DNA of 64,000 bases from Flavobacteriales bacterium (GCA_016715895.1 JADJXH010000003.1:1412501-1476500); one strand, 5' to 3'; positions 57,204 to 64,000 are shown, numbered from the stretch's first letter. Notes: generated by a model not told the origin, from the letters alone. Numbers and translations are program-made.

Positions 57204-57779
57204 TCACAGGGTCGTGCTCAACTTGAACATGGGCAGGTACATCGCCACGAGCACGGTGCCCACGAGCAGGGCGATGATGAGGATGGTGATGGGTTCCAGC
57301 ACACTGCCGAGCATGGTGGTCCGGTGCTTCACGTCGGCCGCGTAGCGCTCGGCGAGGCGGCCGAACATGTGATCGAGCTGCTTCACCTCCTCGGCCACGC
57401 CGATCATGGCCACCATTTCCGGATCGAACACGGTGTGCGCGGCCATGGCCTGGCGAAGCGAAACGCCCGCGATCACCCGACCCCTGACGTCGGACAGGGC
57501 ATGCTGCGAGCGTGCCGTACCGGCCATGCCTTCGGCCAGGAACAAGGCCCGGTCCAGTGGCGTGCCCGCCCTCAACAGGAAAGCCATCGCGCTGCAGAAC
57601 CGGGCAAGTCCGGCTTTGCGCGATAGTGGGCCTAGTACCGGCAGGCGATCAATTGCCCCCTCCTTCCAGCGGCGAAAGGCGGCATGACGGTCCAACCGGG
57701 CGACGCCCAGCGCCAGCAGGAATAGACCGCCGAGGAGCACAGGCCACGCCGACCGGACCACCTGGGAAACGACGAGCAC
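57204..57779 (-). CDS. GspF/PilC-like platform protein, C-terminal half (frameshifted)
   Basis: 191 residues comprising the second T2SSF domain. It holds two membrane segments (WPVLLGGLFLLALGVARL; LEPITILIIALLVGTVLVAMYLPMF) and motifs ARFCSAMAFLLRAGTPLDRAL, FDPEMVAMIGVAEEVKQLD. No first T2SSF domain is in this frame. It is continuous in homology with the N-terminal half at 57788-58336, which is in another frame. Restoring one G in the G run at 57806-57809 (minus strand) joins them through GAELPALT, a conserved GspF linker. It starts with GTG if translated separately. Confidence 0.85.
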   Translation of the reverse strand: MLVVSQVVRSAWPVLLGGLFLLALGVARLDRHAAFRRWKEGAIDRLPVLGPLSRKAGLARFCSAMAFLLRAGTPLDRALFLAEGMAGTARSQHALSDVRGRVIAGVSLRQAMAAHTVFDPEMVAMIGVAEEVKQLDHMFGRLAERYAADVKHRTTMLGSVLEPITILIIALLVGTVLVAMYLPMFKLSTTL

Positions 57780-57787
57780 ACCGGCCG

Positions 57788-58336
57788 TCAGCGCCGGGAG
57801 CTCGGCCCCGATCGTGCGAAGACCTCCGCGAACATGGGCACCACCACGTTCATCATGAAAAGGACCACCACCATGGTCACGGCGAGCACGAAGAGCGGAT
57901 AGGCGAAGGCCTGACGGACCAACCGGCGCAAAGCGATGCGTTCGGCGTGGTGATCGGCCAGCTGCAGCAGGATGTCGGCGAGGCGCCCGCTCTCTTCGCC
58001 GACGCGCACCGCGTGCTCCTCGTGCGCGGAGAACACCCCGGCCTCCGACATGGCCACGCTGAGCGGGATGCCCGAAAGCACAGCCTCGCGGACCTGGTGC
58101 AATGCCCCCACGGAGCGTCCATGGCCCTGCGCCGACACCAGGAGATCGAGCATGGTACGGGGGTCCACGCCTGCGACCACCAGCAGATGCATGTCACGGA
58201 ACAACCGCTCCTTGCGGACGTCGGTCCACCCGGTACGGTCCAACCGGGTGATGACCCCCCGGGCGGAACGGAACACCGCGATGGGCCGGTCCTTGGACCC
58301 ACCGTTCGTGGCCGAAGCGGGGACAGAGATGGGCAT
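57788..58336 (-). CDS. GspF/PilC-like platform protein, N-terminal half (frameshifted)
   Basis: 182 residues with the first T2SSF domain: LFRDMHLLVVAGVDPRTMLDLL, SGIPLSVAMSEAGVF, VRVGEESGRLADILLQLADHH, then membrane helix PLFVLAVTMVVVLFMMNVVVPMFAEVF. It stops prematurely after ARSGPSSRR. GspF normally has two T2SSF domains in about 400 residues, and together the halves reach that length. The ATG at 58336 directly follows the pseudopilin gene (1-bp gap), supporting this start. Confidence 0.85.
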   Translation of the reverse strand: MPISVPASATNGGSKDRPIAVFRSARGVITRLDRTGWTDVRKERLFRDMHLLVVAGVDPRTMLDLLVSAQGHGRSVGALHQVREAVLSGIPLSVAMSEAGVFSAHEEHAVRVGEESGRLADILLQLADHHAERIALRRLVRQAFAYPLFVLAVTMVVVLFMMNVVVPMFAEVFARSGPSSRR

Positions 58337-58337
58337 G

Positions 58338-58811
58338 CTACCGCAACAGGGTGTGATAGGCGCGCGCGGGTGATCGAGGAATGCGCAGCGTAAGCGGGAC
58401 CGGCCTGCCTGCGCGGAACGAGGTACCGCTCCAGAGAACAGGCGGGGAGCGCCGATCGCCACCCGGCTCGACCCACATCCGGTCCAGCCCACGAATGAGC
58501 GTGTCCGCAGGCCCATCCCCCGTGCGCCGGACGAGGGCATTCCGCACCACGCGGTAGTGGACGACCTTCGAAGGGGAACGCACATCCAGACCGTCCTCCA
58601 GGACATGGACCGAACGAGCTGCGTCATTCAGGTCGGTGGCCCACGCTGTGAACAGCGTCAGGCGTTCATCCAGTTGTTCGCTCCGATCGCCCATCCCGGT
58701 GCGCTGTTCACCGAGATAGCCGATCACCAAGCTGCTCATCGTGGCCACGATGGCCAGCATCACAAGCGCGAGCAGCGCCTCCAGAAGGGTGAACGAAGGT
58801 GCCCTGTTCAT
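58338..58811 (-). CDS. Minor pseudopilin (GspJ-like)
   Basis: A 157-residue protein with an N-terminal prepilin motif after a very short leader (MNRAPSFTLLEALLALVMLAIVA; leader ends at PS before FTLLE). The membrane helix is followed by a soluble domain (ERLTLFTAWATDLNDAARSV, VVHYRVVRNALVRRTG, GLDRMWVEPGG), typical of GspJ/PilW-type minor pilins. The residue before the cut is Ser, not Gly. It overlaps the upstream pseudopilin by ATGA. An upstream in-frame extension is rejected as antisense of the neighbour. Confidence 0.82.
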   Translation of the reverse strand: MNRAPSFTLLEALLALVMLAIVATMSSLVIGYLGEQRTGMGDRSEQLDERLTLFTAWATDLNDAARSVHVLEDGLDVRSPSKVVHYRVVRNALVRRTGDGPADTLIRGLDRMWVEPGGDRRSPPVLWSGTSFRAGRPVPLTLRIPRSPARAYHTLLR

Positions 58812-59131
58812 GGGTCTTCGATGATCACTTCGCGGAGGAGGACCTCGGTGTCCCCATGGCTGACGCGGATACGAATGAGATGATGATGGCTGTCCACAGG
58901 AACGGACACATGGTCGACCCGAAGACCCGAGCGCGCCGGGGGGCTCCACGTGCCCTGAGGTCGCCATTGGGCGACGAGCTCTTCGCTCAGGTCCCATGCG
59001 ACGAGCCGGACCCAGGCCCGGTCGGCCTCCCTCACCCTGAACTGAACGGCCAGTGCAGTGGAGAGCACAGCGGCCAGCAAGCCAAGGGCGATCACGGCTT
59101 CGAGCAGGCTGGAGGCGGGCAAGCGGTCCAT
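58808..59131 (-). CDS. Minor pseudopilin (GspI/PilV-like)
   Basis: A 107-residue protein with a short leader and prepilin-like motif SSLLEAVIALGLLAAVLS. The expected Phe+1 is replaced and Glu is retained, which resembles GspI. A small soluble domain follows (WVRLVAWDLSEELVAQWRPQG, LIRIRVSHGDTEVLLREV). It lies between the larger minor-pilin-like gene (3-bp gap) and the GspJ-like gene (ATGA overlap). Confidence 0.78.
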   Translation of the reverse strand: MDRLPASSLLEAVIALGLLAAVLSTALAVQFRVREADRAWVRLVAWDLSEELVAQWRPQGTWSPPARSGLRVDHVSVPVDSHHHLIRIRVSHGDTEVLLREVIIEDP

Positions 59132-59134
59132 CGG

Positions 59135-60325
59135 TCAAGGGATCTCTGACCAGGTGAGCAGGGACGGTTCCCGATCGGCCTCCAAGGTGCCCGCTGAAAC
59201 GAGCGTGGTCCTGGCCGGGCCGATCTCACCATCCAGGAGGTGATCGCCGAAGAGCGACCCATCGGTGCGCACGCTCAGTGATCCGACGATCACACGCCCG
59301 TGGACCATCCCTCGGACGTCAGCGGCACCTTGGGCGAACAGCTCACCGTCGAGGACGGCACCGTGTTCAAGGACGACGATCGGCTCCGCCTTCCCGCGGA
59401 TGGAGGCATCCAGCGCCAACACGGTGCCCTGGACCTGCGCACCTGAGGCGATGACGATAGGAGCGACCCGTGCATCCTGAGGCCCACGGACCGTGCATAA
59501 GGCCGATGGGAATTCGAGCACGGCCGCGCTGTCCACCCGGATGCCCCGATCGGCGAAGCACTGTACGCTGCCGCGAACGCCGCCCAGAAGTCGGATGAAC
59601 GGCGCTCTGATGATGGCGTTCCGCAGGGCACAGGCCGGCCCGATGACCAGGGTATCCCGGGACACGATGACCACCTGCTGAGCGAGGCCGGGGTCGTTGA
59701 GATGGCCGGAGGCGGTCACAGGGTCCGCTGTCGTCCGGCCAAGGTGCACCATGACATGGCGCACGCGCTCATGCATGCTGGTGTTGAACGCTGCCGCTGG
59801 ATGCGCGGCGGACAGGTGAACGGTTGCATCGATCAGCCGATGGCCCGTGAACGGCCTCCCTGCGATGTGCCCTCGCCGTACCTCGGTCCTGGGCAGGTAG
59901 GCGCGGCCACGGACCCGGGCATCCCCGCACATGTGCAGGAGGCCCGCCCGGCGATCGATGCGGAGGGTCGAGGTGGTGTCCAGGTACCTCCCGCGGAGAC
60001 CCGTGGCCTTCACCGTCCGATCCGCATGTGTCGCAGTGGCGCTCACCGCCTCGAACAGCCCCCACGGTTCCACCTGGACCTCCACGGATCGCTGCCCCGT
60101 CCGGAACGGGTCCAGCCAGCCCCTCCATGAGGGTTCGCCAGCGGTCAGCGTCGGTGCGGTGTACAACGCGGCCAGCGCGAGGTCACGTGCATGTTCCCTG
60201 GCGAGCACCCTGGATGCACGCAGGTTCTGGTGATGGTCGAGCAGGATGATGGAACTGGAGACGGACCCGATCAACAGGGCGACCGTGACCGCGTAGAACA
60301 TGGATGAAGCCCGCAACCTCCTCAT
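59135..60325 (-). CDS. Large minor-pilin-like (GspK/PilX-position) protein
   Basis: A 396-residue protein with an N-terminal hydrophobic helix (MFYAVTVALLIGSVSSSIILL) but no clear prepilin cleavage motif. A helical spacer (ASRVLAREHARDLALAALYT) resembles GspK/PilX starts. The C-terminal half is repetitive beta structure (LRNAIIRAPFIRLLGGVRGSV, VIASGAQVQGTVLALDASIRG, VLEHGAVLDGELFAQGAADVRG), like the right-handed helix of polymer-forming bactofilin-type proteins. Gene position suggests the GspK slot. The stacked beta domain is unusual there. It overlaps the lipoprotein gene by ATGA. Confidence 0.7.
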   Translation of the reverse strand: MRRLRASSMFYAVTVALLIGSVSSSIILLDHHQNLRASRVLAREHARDLALAALYTAPTLTAGEPSWRGWLDPFRTGQRSVEVQVEPWGLFEAVSATATHADRTVKATGLRGRYLDTTSTLRIDRRAGLLHMCGDARVRGRAYLPRTEVRRGHIAGRPFTGHRLIDATVHLSAAHPAAAFNTSMHERVRHVMVHLGRTTADPVTASGHLNDPGLAQQVVIVSRDTLVIGPACALRNAIIRAPFIRLLGGVRGSVQCFADRGIRVDSAAVLEFPSALCTVRGPQDARVAPIVIASGAQVQGTVLALDASIRGKAEPIVVLEHGAVLDGELFAQGAADVRGMVHGRVIVGSLSVRTDGSLFGDHLLDGEIGPARTTLVSAGTLEADREPSLLTWSEIP

Positions 60326-60936
60326 GGTTCGGAAGGCTTCCGTTCCCTCGCTCCCCGGTTCTTCGCTGGGGCGGCCTTTTTCTTGGACGGGGCCTGTTCT
60401 TTCGCCCTCGGGGTCCGGGCACGATCGGCCTCTTGTCTACGAAAGGGCCAGAACCGAGCTCGGCGTCGCTTCTCGACGGACCGGACCTCCTCCTGTGCCT
60501 GGACGTTCCGATCGGAGCGCTGCCCCCGGAGCCGAGCGGTCACCGGGAACACCGTGTCCCGGTTTTCGCCCCGGCGCCACCGCGTGGCGAGGACCAGGTT
60601 GCCCTGTTCATCCCAGGTCCGCCATTCGCCATGCCTTAGCCCGTGGAGATGTCCGCCCGCTTGGCGCAAGCGGCCGTCGATATCGAACGCACGATAGGGA
60701 CCATGGAGCAGGTCGCCCGCAGCACCGCCCTGTGTGGCGTGGATCTGATGACCGGAGACCCAGAAATAGACCTTGTCGGTCCCGCGAACGGGACGCGGGC
60801 CCGGCTCCTCCGTGGAGAACTCCACGTATCCTTCGGGCGTGCCTATCCGGCGCGCATCATTCGGAAATGGCCGTGGTCCGGTGCAAGCACCGAACACCAG
60901 GGTACCGAGCACGCCGGTCGCGATGATGGACCTCAC
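60322..60936 (-). CDS. Lipoprotein with MORN/YwqK-like repeat and basic tail
   Basis: A 204-residue protein starting with GTG and carrying a lipobox-like LVFGAC. The middle has a MORN/YwqK-type motif (GPYRAFDIDGRLRQAGGHLHGLRHGEWRTWDEQGNLV). The last 70 residues are very Arg/Lys/Pro/Ala-rich (EKRRRARFWPFRRQ, KKKAAPAKNRGARERKP), a composition suited to binding peptidoglycan or anionic polymers. It is the first gene of the minus-strand secretion operon. The YwqK resemblance does not imply a toxin-antitoxin role. Function unknown. Confidence 0.75.
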   Translation of the reverse strand: MRSIIATGVLGTLVFGACTGPRPFPNDARRIGTPEGYVEFSTEEPGPRPVRGTDKVYFWVSGHQIHATQGGAAGDLLHGPYRAFDIDGRLRQAGGHLHGLRHGEWRTWDEQGNLVLATRWRRGENRDTVFPVTARLRGQRSDRNVQAQEEVRSVEKRRRARFWPFRRQEADRARTPRAKEQAPSKKKAAPAKNRGARERKPSEP

Positions 60937-60968
60937 ATCGGCAAGGTACTACATAATATTTAAGTACA

Positions 60969-61011
60969 CTCCACCACCGGCGAGGTCCTGCGCGTGATGG
61001 TGGCGCGCTAG
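60969..61011 (+). pseudogene. Remnant of a T9SS cargo gene 3' end
   Basis: These 43 bases match the last 43 bases of the CotH/T9SS gene (15631-15673) at 42 positions, including the stop codon. They encode the sorting-domain tail STTGEVLRVMVAR followed by TAG. Upstream of 60969 the similarity ends at once. It is a gene end left behind by deletion or recombination, now wedged between the secretion operon promoter and the DinB-like gene, whose stop it overlaps on the other strand. Confidence 0.8.
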
Positions 61012-61580
61012 GAGAGGTCCTTCAGCGTGTTCCGGATCTGCAGGAAGTGCCGGTCCTGGTGCGCGATGGGGAAGCGGAAGGCGTCGCCGACCTTGAAGCG
61101 GAGGACAGGCCCGAGGGTGCTGGTGATGCGCTCGCCTTCGAGCCCCCGGGTGCGGGCGCGCTCCAGCAGGCCGTGGAGGCCGTGGAGCATGGTGGCACAC
61201 CGGTCGATGGCGGCCAGGCCCTGGGTGTGGGCCGTGCGCGGCTCGAACAGGAAGAGGGTGCGCATGCGCCAGCCGATGCGGCCGTCGGCGCCGGGCTGCA
61301 TGGCCCGCGTGGCGAGCTGTCCCCAACGGCCGGGGGTGAAGGTCGGTGCGAAGCGCAGCCTGTTGTGGGCCCTGGCGTAGCAGGCGTCCAGTCGGCGGTG
61401 ATAGATCCCGCTGCTGAGGTTCATGTGCTCCACCACCTCCAGCACGCTCCACCGCTTGGGGGCGGGGCGGCGCGTGAGGGTCTCGAGCGGAAGGCCGCGC
61501 AGGGCATCGAGCTGGGCGCGCTGATCGCGCAGCCGTTCCTGCAGGTGGTCGATGAGGGCGAGGGTGTTCAAGGCGTCCAT
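61008..61580 (-). CDS. DinB-family (DinB_2-like) protein
   Basis: A 190-residue four-helix-bundle protein. It has the characteristic RWSVLEVVEHMNLSSGIYHRRL with one metal-binding His, and later HRAPGP-like sequence in FPIAHQDRHFLQIRNTL with the other histidines. DinB-like proteins are often metal-dependent thiol transferases; the substrate here is unknown. I prefer the ATG at 61580, where a -7-like AGCTTTG ends 6 nt upstream, over an in-frame start at 61631. No operon partner. Confidence 0.82.
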   Translation of the reverse strand: MDALNTLALIDHLQERLRDQRAQLDALRGLPLETLTRRPAPKRWSVLEVVEHMNLSSGIYHRRLDACYARAHNRLRFAPTFTPGRWGQLATRAMQPGADGRIGWRMRTLFLFEPRTAHTQGLAAIDRCATMLHGLHGLLERARTRGLEGERITSTLGPVLRFKVGDAFRFPIAHQDRHFLQIRNTLKDLS

Positions 61581-61648
61581 CGGGGGCAAAGCTCCAGCGC
61601 GGTCGCAGGCCGGCCGCTTGACGTGGATCAAGAACGCGAAGTAGCTAC

Positions 61649-61664
61649 AATGTAATTACATTTG
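61649..61664 (+). promoter_or_regulatory. mazEF-type promoter and palindromic operator
   Basis: Perfect 14-bp palindrome AATGTAATTACATT (61649-61662) overlaps an exact -7 box TACATTTG (61657-61664). The box ends 3 nt before the ATG of the antitoxin, so transcription should begin at or within the start codon. AbrB/MazE-type antitoxins commonly autorepress at such palindromes. Confidence 0.7.
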
Positions 61665-61667
61665 GGC

Positions 61668-61904
61668 ATGCGGATCGACATCATCGCCATCGGGAACTCG
61701 AAGGGCATCCGGTTGAGCAAAGCCTTGCTGCAGCGCTACGAGCTGACCGACGAGGTGGAGTTGGTCCTGAACGAGGACCACATCGTGTTGAAGCCGACGA
61801 AAGGCCCACGGCATGGCTGGGATCGGGCGTTCAAGCGGATGGCGGAGCGCGGTGATGATGCGCCGTTGCTGCCGGATGTGTTCGCCGATGAGGACATCGC
61901 ATGA
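61668..61904 (+). CDS. MazE-like antitoxin (SpoVT/AbrB domain)
   Basis: A 78-residue protein with an N-terminal SpoVT/AbrB swapped-hairpin domain (DIIAIGNSKGIRLSKALLQRY, DEVELVLNEDHIVLKP). The C-terminal acidic tail (ERGDDAPLLPDVFADEDIA) would bind and inhibit MazF. The ATG at 61668 is favoured over the TTG at 61662, which falls inside the -7 box. It overlaps the toxin gene by ATGA. Confidence 0.92.
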   Translation: MRIDIIAIGNSKGIRLSKALLQRYELTDEVELVLNEDHIVLKPTKGPRHGWDRAFKRMAERGDDAPLLPDVFADEDIA

Positions 61905-62227
61905 AGGTCCCTGAACCGTATGCGATCGTGCTGGTGAACCTGGAGCCCACGATCGGCAGCGAGATCCGCAAGACCCGGCCTTGCGTGGTGGTATCACCGC
62001 GGGAGATGAACGAGCACCTGCGTACCGTGGTGGTGGTGCCGGTGACCAGTGCGAGCAAGGGCTACCCCACACGCGTGCCGATCGCTCATCCTAAGGTGAC
62101 GGGATCCATGGCGATCGATCAGATCCGAACGATCGACACCCGGCGGATCATCCGCGTGCTCGGCAAGCTCGCACCACGGGAGATCACCCGGTGCAAAGCC
62201 GTGCTGCGGGAGGCGTTCGTTGACTGA
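61901..62227 (+). CDS. MazF/PemK-family endoribonuclease toxin
   Basis: A 108-residue toxin of the MazF/PemK/CcdB fold that cleaves mRNA. Motifs: YAIVLVNLEPTIGSEIRKTRPCVVVSP (the GxExxKxRPxxVVS signature), TVVVVPVTSAS and GSMAIDQIRTIDTRRII. It overlaps the antitoxin stop (ATGA), the classic order of antitoxin then toxin. The convergent Crp-like gene ends 4 bp after it. Confidence 0.94.
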   Translation: MKVPEPYAIVLVNLEPTIGSEIRKTRPCVVVSPREMNEHLRTVVVVPVTSASKGYPTRVPIAHPKVTGSMAIDQIRTIDTRRIIRVLGKLAPREITRCKAVLREAFVD

Positions 62228-62231
62228 ACCC

Positions 62232-62798
62232 TCACCGCACCCGGGCCCTCAATCGGCTGAAGGTCTCGGGGGTCATGCGCAGGTAGCTGGCAATGTCCTT
62301 CTGGGCCACCAACTGCAGCAGGTGCGGACTGCGGGCGATGAGCTTGCGGTAGCGCGCCTCGGCATCGAGGGTGAGCTGTTCGATCTCGCGCGTGGCGCGC
62401 CCGATGAGCAGCTCCTCGAGGATGAGCCGTCCCCAGCGGTCCATGGCGGGCACGGTGTCGTAGAGGGCGTAGAGGGCCTCGCGCCGGATGGACCACAGGC
62501 GGCTGTCGGTGACGGCCTGCACCGCGAACCGGCTCGGCGTGCGGGTGACGAAGGAGTCGTACACGCCGCTCCAACTGCCGTCGTAGGCGAAGCCCACGCA
62601 CACCTCCGCGCCGTCATGCTCGATGAACAAGCGCTGGACACCCTTCTCCACGATGCTGAACCAGGGCTCCACGTCGCCGGTGCGGGTGATGAAGGCGCCC
62701 TTGGGGAAGTCGCGCGGCTGCCAATGCGGCTCCACCAGCGCCCATTCGGCATCGGTGAGCTTGACGTACCGCTCGATGGTGCGGCGCACAAGGGACAT
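62232..62798 (-). CDS. Crp/Fnr-family transcriptional regulator
   Basis: A 188-residue protein with an N-terminal cyclic-nucleotide-binding fold (FPKGAFITRTGDVEPWFSIVEKGVQRLFIEHDGAEVCVGF, IRREALYALYDTVP). The long C-helix and a C-terminal segment (LVAQKDIASYLRMTPETFSRLRARVR) match the recognition part of the short Bacteroidetes Crp-like regulators. A -7-like box CATCTTTG (62803-62810, minus strand) ends 4 nt before the ATG, so its mRNA may be leaderless. The ligand is unknown. Confidence 0.9.
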   Translation of the reverse strand: MSLVRRTIERYVKLTDAEWALVEPHWQPRDFPKGAFITRTGDVEPWFSIVEKGVQRLFIEHDGAEVCVGFAYDGSWSGVYDSFVTRTPSRFAVQAVTDSRLWSIRREALYALYDTVPAMDRWGRLILEELLIGRATREIEQLTLDAEARYRKLIARSPHLLQLVAQKDIASYLRMTPETFSRLRARVR

Positions 62799-62810
62799 GG
62801 GGCAAAGATG

Positions 62811-63252
62811 CGGGTGTGAGGCCGTCGGATGTGGAGAGGTGCGAGGGTGCGAAAGGCCGAGGCTAGGGGTCGCGTTGGAGAAGGAACAAGGATCAAGGAC
62901 GAAGTGACAAGAAGAAAGAAAGAAAGAGGTCAACGACCGGAGGCTGGAGGCTCGTGGTGCAAGGGTGCGACCGAAGTTCACGAAGAGGGGCAACGGGAGT
63001 CGGGAGTTCGAGTGCGTCCACTGAGTCAGGGGTCTGAGGGGACCTGACGGCAGCAGAGGACTTGACCTCACGCAGAGGGGCAGAGGGCGCAGAGGTCGCG
63101 GAAGCTGGTGGCTGGGGACTTGAGGCCGGAAGCTTGAGGCTTGAAGCTTGAGGCTTGAGGCTTGAAGCTTGAGGCTTGAAGCCTGAGGCTTGAGGCTGGT
63201 GGCCGTTGGTGCACGGGTGGAAGCATGTGGCCTGTCGCGATAAACTTGTGCG
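62811..63252. other. Low-complexity intergenic region
   Basis: About 440 bp with no supported gene. It is purine-rich on the plus strand and contains CGCAGAGG-type repeats near 63065-63100 and a heptamer array at 63131-63193. Long minus-strand frames that cross it read as artificial repeats (ASSLKPQASSLKL) and are not considered coding. Confidence 0.7.
63131..63193. repeat. Heptamer tandem array (A/G)GC(T/C)TGA x9
   Basis: Nine consecutive 7-bp units from 63131, alternating AGCTTGA and GGCTTGA, with one AGCCTGA. The pattern partly forms a 14-bp period. It lies between the Crp-like gene and the start of the aspartoacylase-like gene, about 60 bp before the latter. Confidence 0.9.
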
Positions 63253-64000
63253 ATGGGACAACGGGGCAAGGCGACGCCGGAGACCTGCACGCTGGTGCGG
63301 ATCCTGGGCGAATCGGTGCGGCCGGGTGAGCGGCGCACGCTCGACCTGCAGGTGGCGCGCCTGGTGACGCGCACGCCGGTGGAGATCCCCGTGGTGGTGC
63401 AGCGCGGTCCGCAGGAGGGGCCGGTGCTGCTGCTGCTGGCGGGTGTGCACGGCGACGAGATCAACGGCATCGAGACGGTGCGGCTGGTGATGGACGAGCT
63501 GAAGGTGCGTCCGCTGGAGCGCGGCACCTTGATCGCGATCCCCATCCTGAACGTGTTCGGCTTCCTGGCCATGAAGCGGGAACTGCCGGACGGGCGCGAC
63601 CTGAACCGCTTCTTCCCCGGCTCGGCGAACGGGTCGCTGGCCAGCCGGCTGGCGCATGCGTTGGTCACCGAGGTGCTGCCGGCGGTGGACGTCACCATCG
63701 ACCTGCACAGCGGGGCGGACCAGCGCCACAACCATCCGCACCTGCGCTACACCGACGGCGATGAGCGGTCGCTGGCGCTGGCGCACGCGTTCGATCCGCC
63801 GCTGCTGCTGAAGGCGGCCATCCGCCCCAAGAGCATCCGCGAGCACCTCGTGAAGCAGCGTAAGGCCTACGTGCTCTTCGAGGGCGGCAAGGCGCGCAGC
63901 CTGGACGAGGACGCCGTGCGCGTAGCGCTGCGCGGCATCACGCGCGTGATGGAGCACCTCGGCCTGTGGTCAGGTCCCAGCGATCGGGCACGCGGTCCCG
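63253..64000 (+). CDS. Succinylglutamate desuccinylase/aspartoacylase family protein (partial)
   Basis: The first 249 residues of an M14-like zinc hydrolase that runs off the right edge. Zinc and catalytic motifs are visible: AGVHGDEINGIETVR (His and Glu zinc ligands), GRDLNRFFPGS and TIDLHSGADQRHNHPHLR (second His ligand). The family includes AstE, aspartoacylase and RimK-associated hydrolases; the substrate is not predictable. The ATG at 63253 is preceded after 4 nt by the -7-like box TAAACTTG. Confidence 0.92.
   Translation, partial: MGQRGKATPETCTLVRILGESVRPGERRTLDLQVARLVTRTPVEIPVVVQRGPQEGPVLLLLAGVHGDEINGIETVRLVMDELKVRPLERGTLIAIPILNVFGFLAMKRELPDGRDLNRFFPGSANGSLASRLAHALVTEVLPAVDVTIDLHSGADQRHNHPHLRYTDGDERSLALAHAFDPPLLLKAAIRPKSIREHLVKQRKAYVLFEGGKARSLDEDAVRVALRGITRVMEHLGLWSGPSDRARGP

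Noticed and set aside
60322..60936. Antitoxin assignment based on the YwqK-like motif
   Set aside because: MORN/YwqK repeats are widespread in lipoproteins. There is no adjacent toxin, and the gene leads the secretion operon.
63131..63193. Possible CRISPR array
   Set aside because: Units are 7 bp in direct tandem without spacers, so it is a simple repeat. No CRISPR array or cas gene was seen in the window.
62232..63731. A 499-codon minus-strand frame extending the Crp-like gene upstream
   Set aside because: The N-terminal 300 codons cross the low-complexity spacer and the antisense of the aspartoacylase-like gene. The Crp homology starts at 62798, right after a -7-like box.

Overview
The window comes from a high-GC member of the Bacteroidota, probably Flavobacteriales-like. 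Support for this: the 16S gene reads as a Bacteroidetes type; promoters have the Bacteroidetes -7 box TAnnTTTG; starts lack Shine-Dalgarno sequences; there are type IX secretion (T9SS) sorting domains and Bacteroidetes-style RHS proteins. No species is claimed.

Layout. 1-2.5 kb: start of an rRNA operon on the minus strand (16S, tRNA-Ile, tRNA-Ala, 5' end of 23S) with its promoter. The 16S tail carries a changed anti-Shine-Dalgarno sequence. 2.5-15.7 kb: housekeeping and envelope genes (SDR, mtgA, a DUF6249-like membrane protein, an ECF sigma factor with a small membrane partner, tpx, purL, a membrane protein/amidohydrolase pair, a deacetylase/formyltransferase pair, and a CotH/lamin-tail T9SS cargo). 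16.2-37.3 kb: an XRE regulator diverges from a tightly packed seven-gene operon. The operon encodes an FG-GAP surface protein, an OmpH/Skp-like chaperone, a lipoprotein, a 2041-residue RHS/SpvB-like shell protein, a small secreted protein, a 2878-residue RHS toxin with a beta-propeller-like insertion, and a likely immunity protein. 37.3-49.7 kb: a mobile, AT-richer accessory island. It has two transposases (one in an intact 1250-bp IS3 element with a 4-bp target duplication), a solo IS end, a duplicated Fn3 gene (one copy broken), and two short secreted 'mini-RHS' toxins. These keep only the conserved RHS tip before unrelated C-terminal domains, and each has an adjacent candidate immunity gene. 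One mini-RHS is co-encoded with two paralogous transglutaminase-like proteins. A 42-bp tandem repeat array ends the island.

49.7-60.9 kb: a compact type II secretion/type IV pilus-like machine in two convergent operons. The plus strand carries pilin, prepilin peptidase, ATPase, secretin, PilM/N-, PilO- and PilP-like proteins and a lipoprotein. The minus strand carries a GspF/PilC platform protein split by an apparent 1-nt frameshift, two pseudopilins, a large minor-pilin-like protein and a lipoprotein. 60.9-64 kb: a 43-bp remnant of a T9SS gene end, a DinB-like protein, a MazEF-type toxin-antitoxin with a palindromic operator, a Crp/Fnr regulator, a low-complexity spacer and an incomplete aspartoacylase/AstE-like gene.

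Candidates for an undescribed system: (i) the operon of two transglutaminase-like proteins, a mini-RHS toxin and an immunity gene at 41.9-45.9 kb, with its sister mini-RHS carrying a caspase-like His/Cys dyad at 40-41.1 kb; (ii) the paired RHS shell operon with its propeller insertion; (iii) a translation-initiation theme, in which the altered anti-SD goes with promoters so close to start codons that several mRNAs should be leaderless or nearly so.
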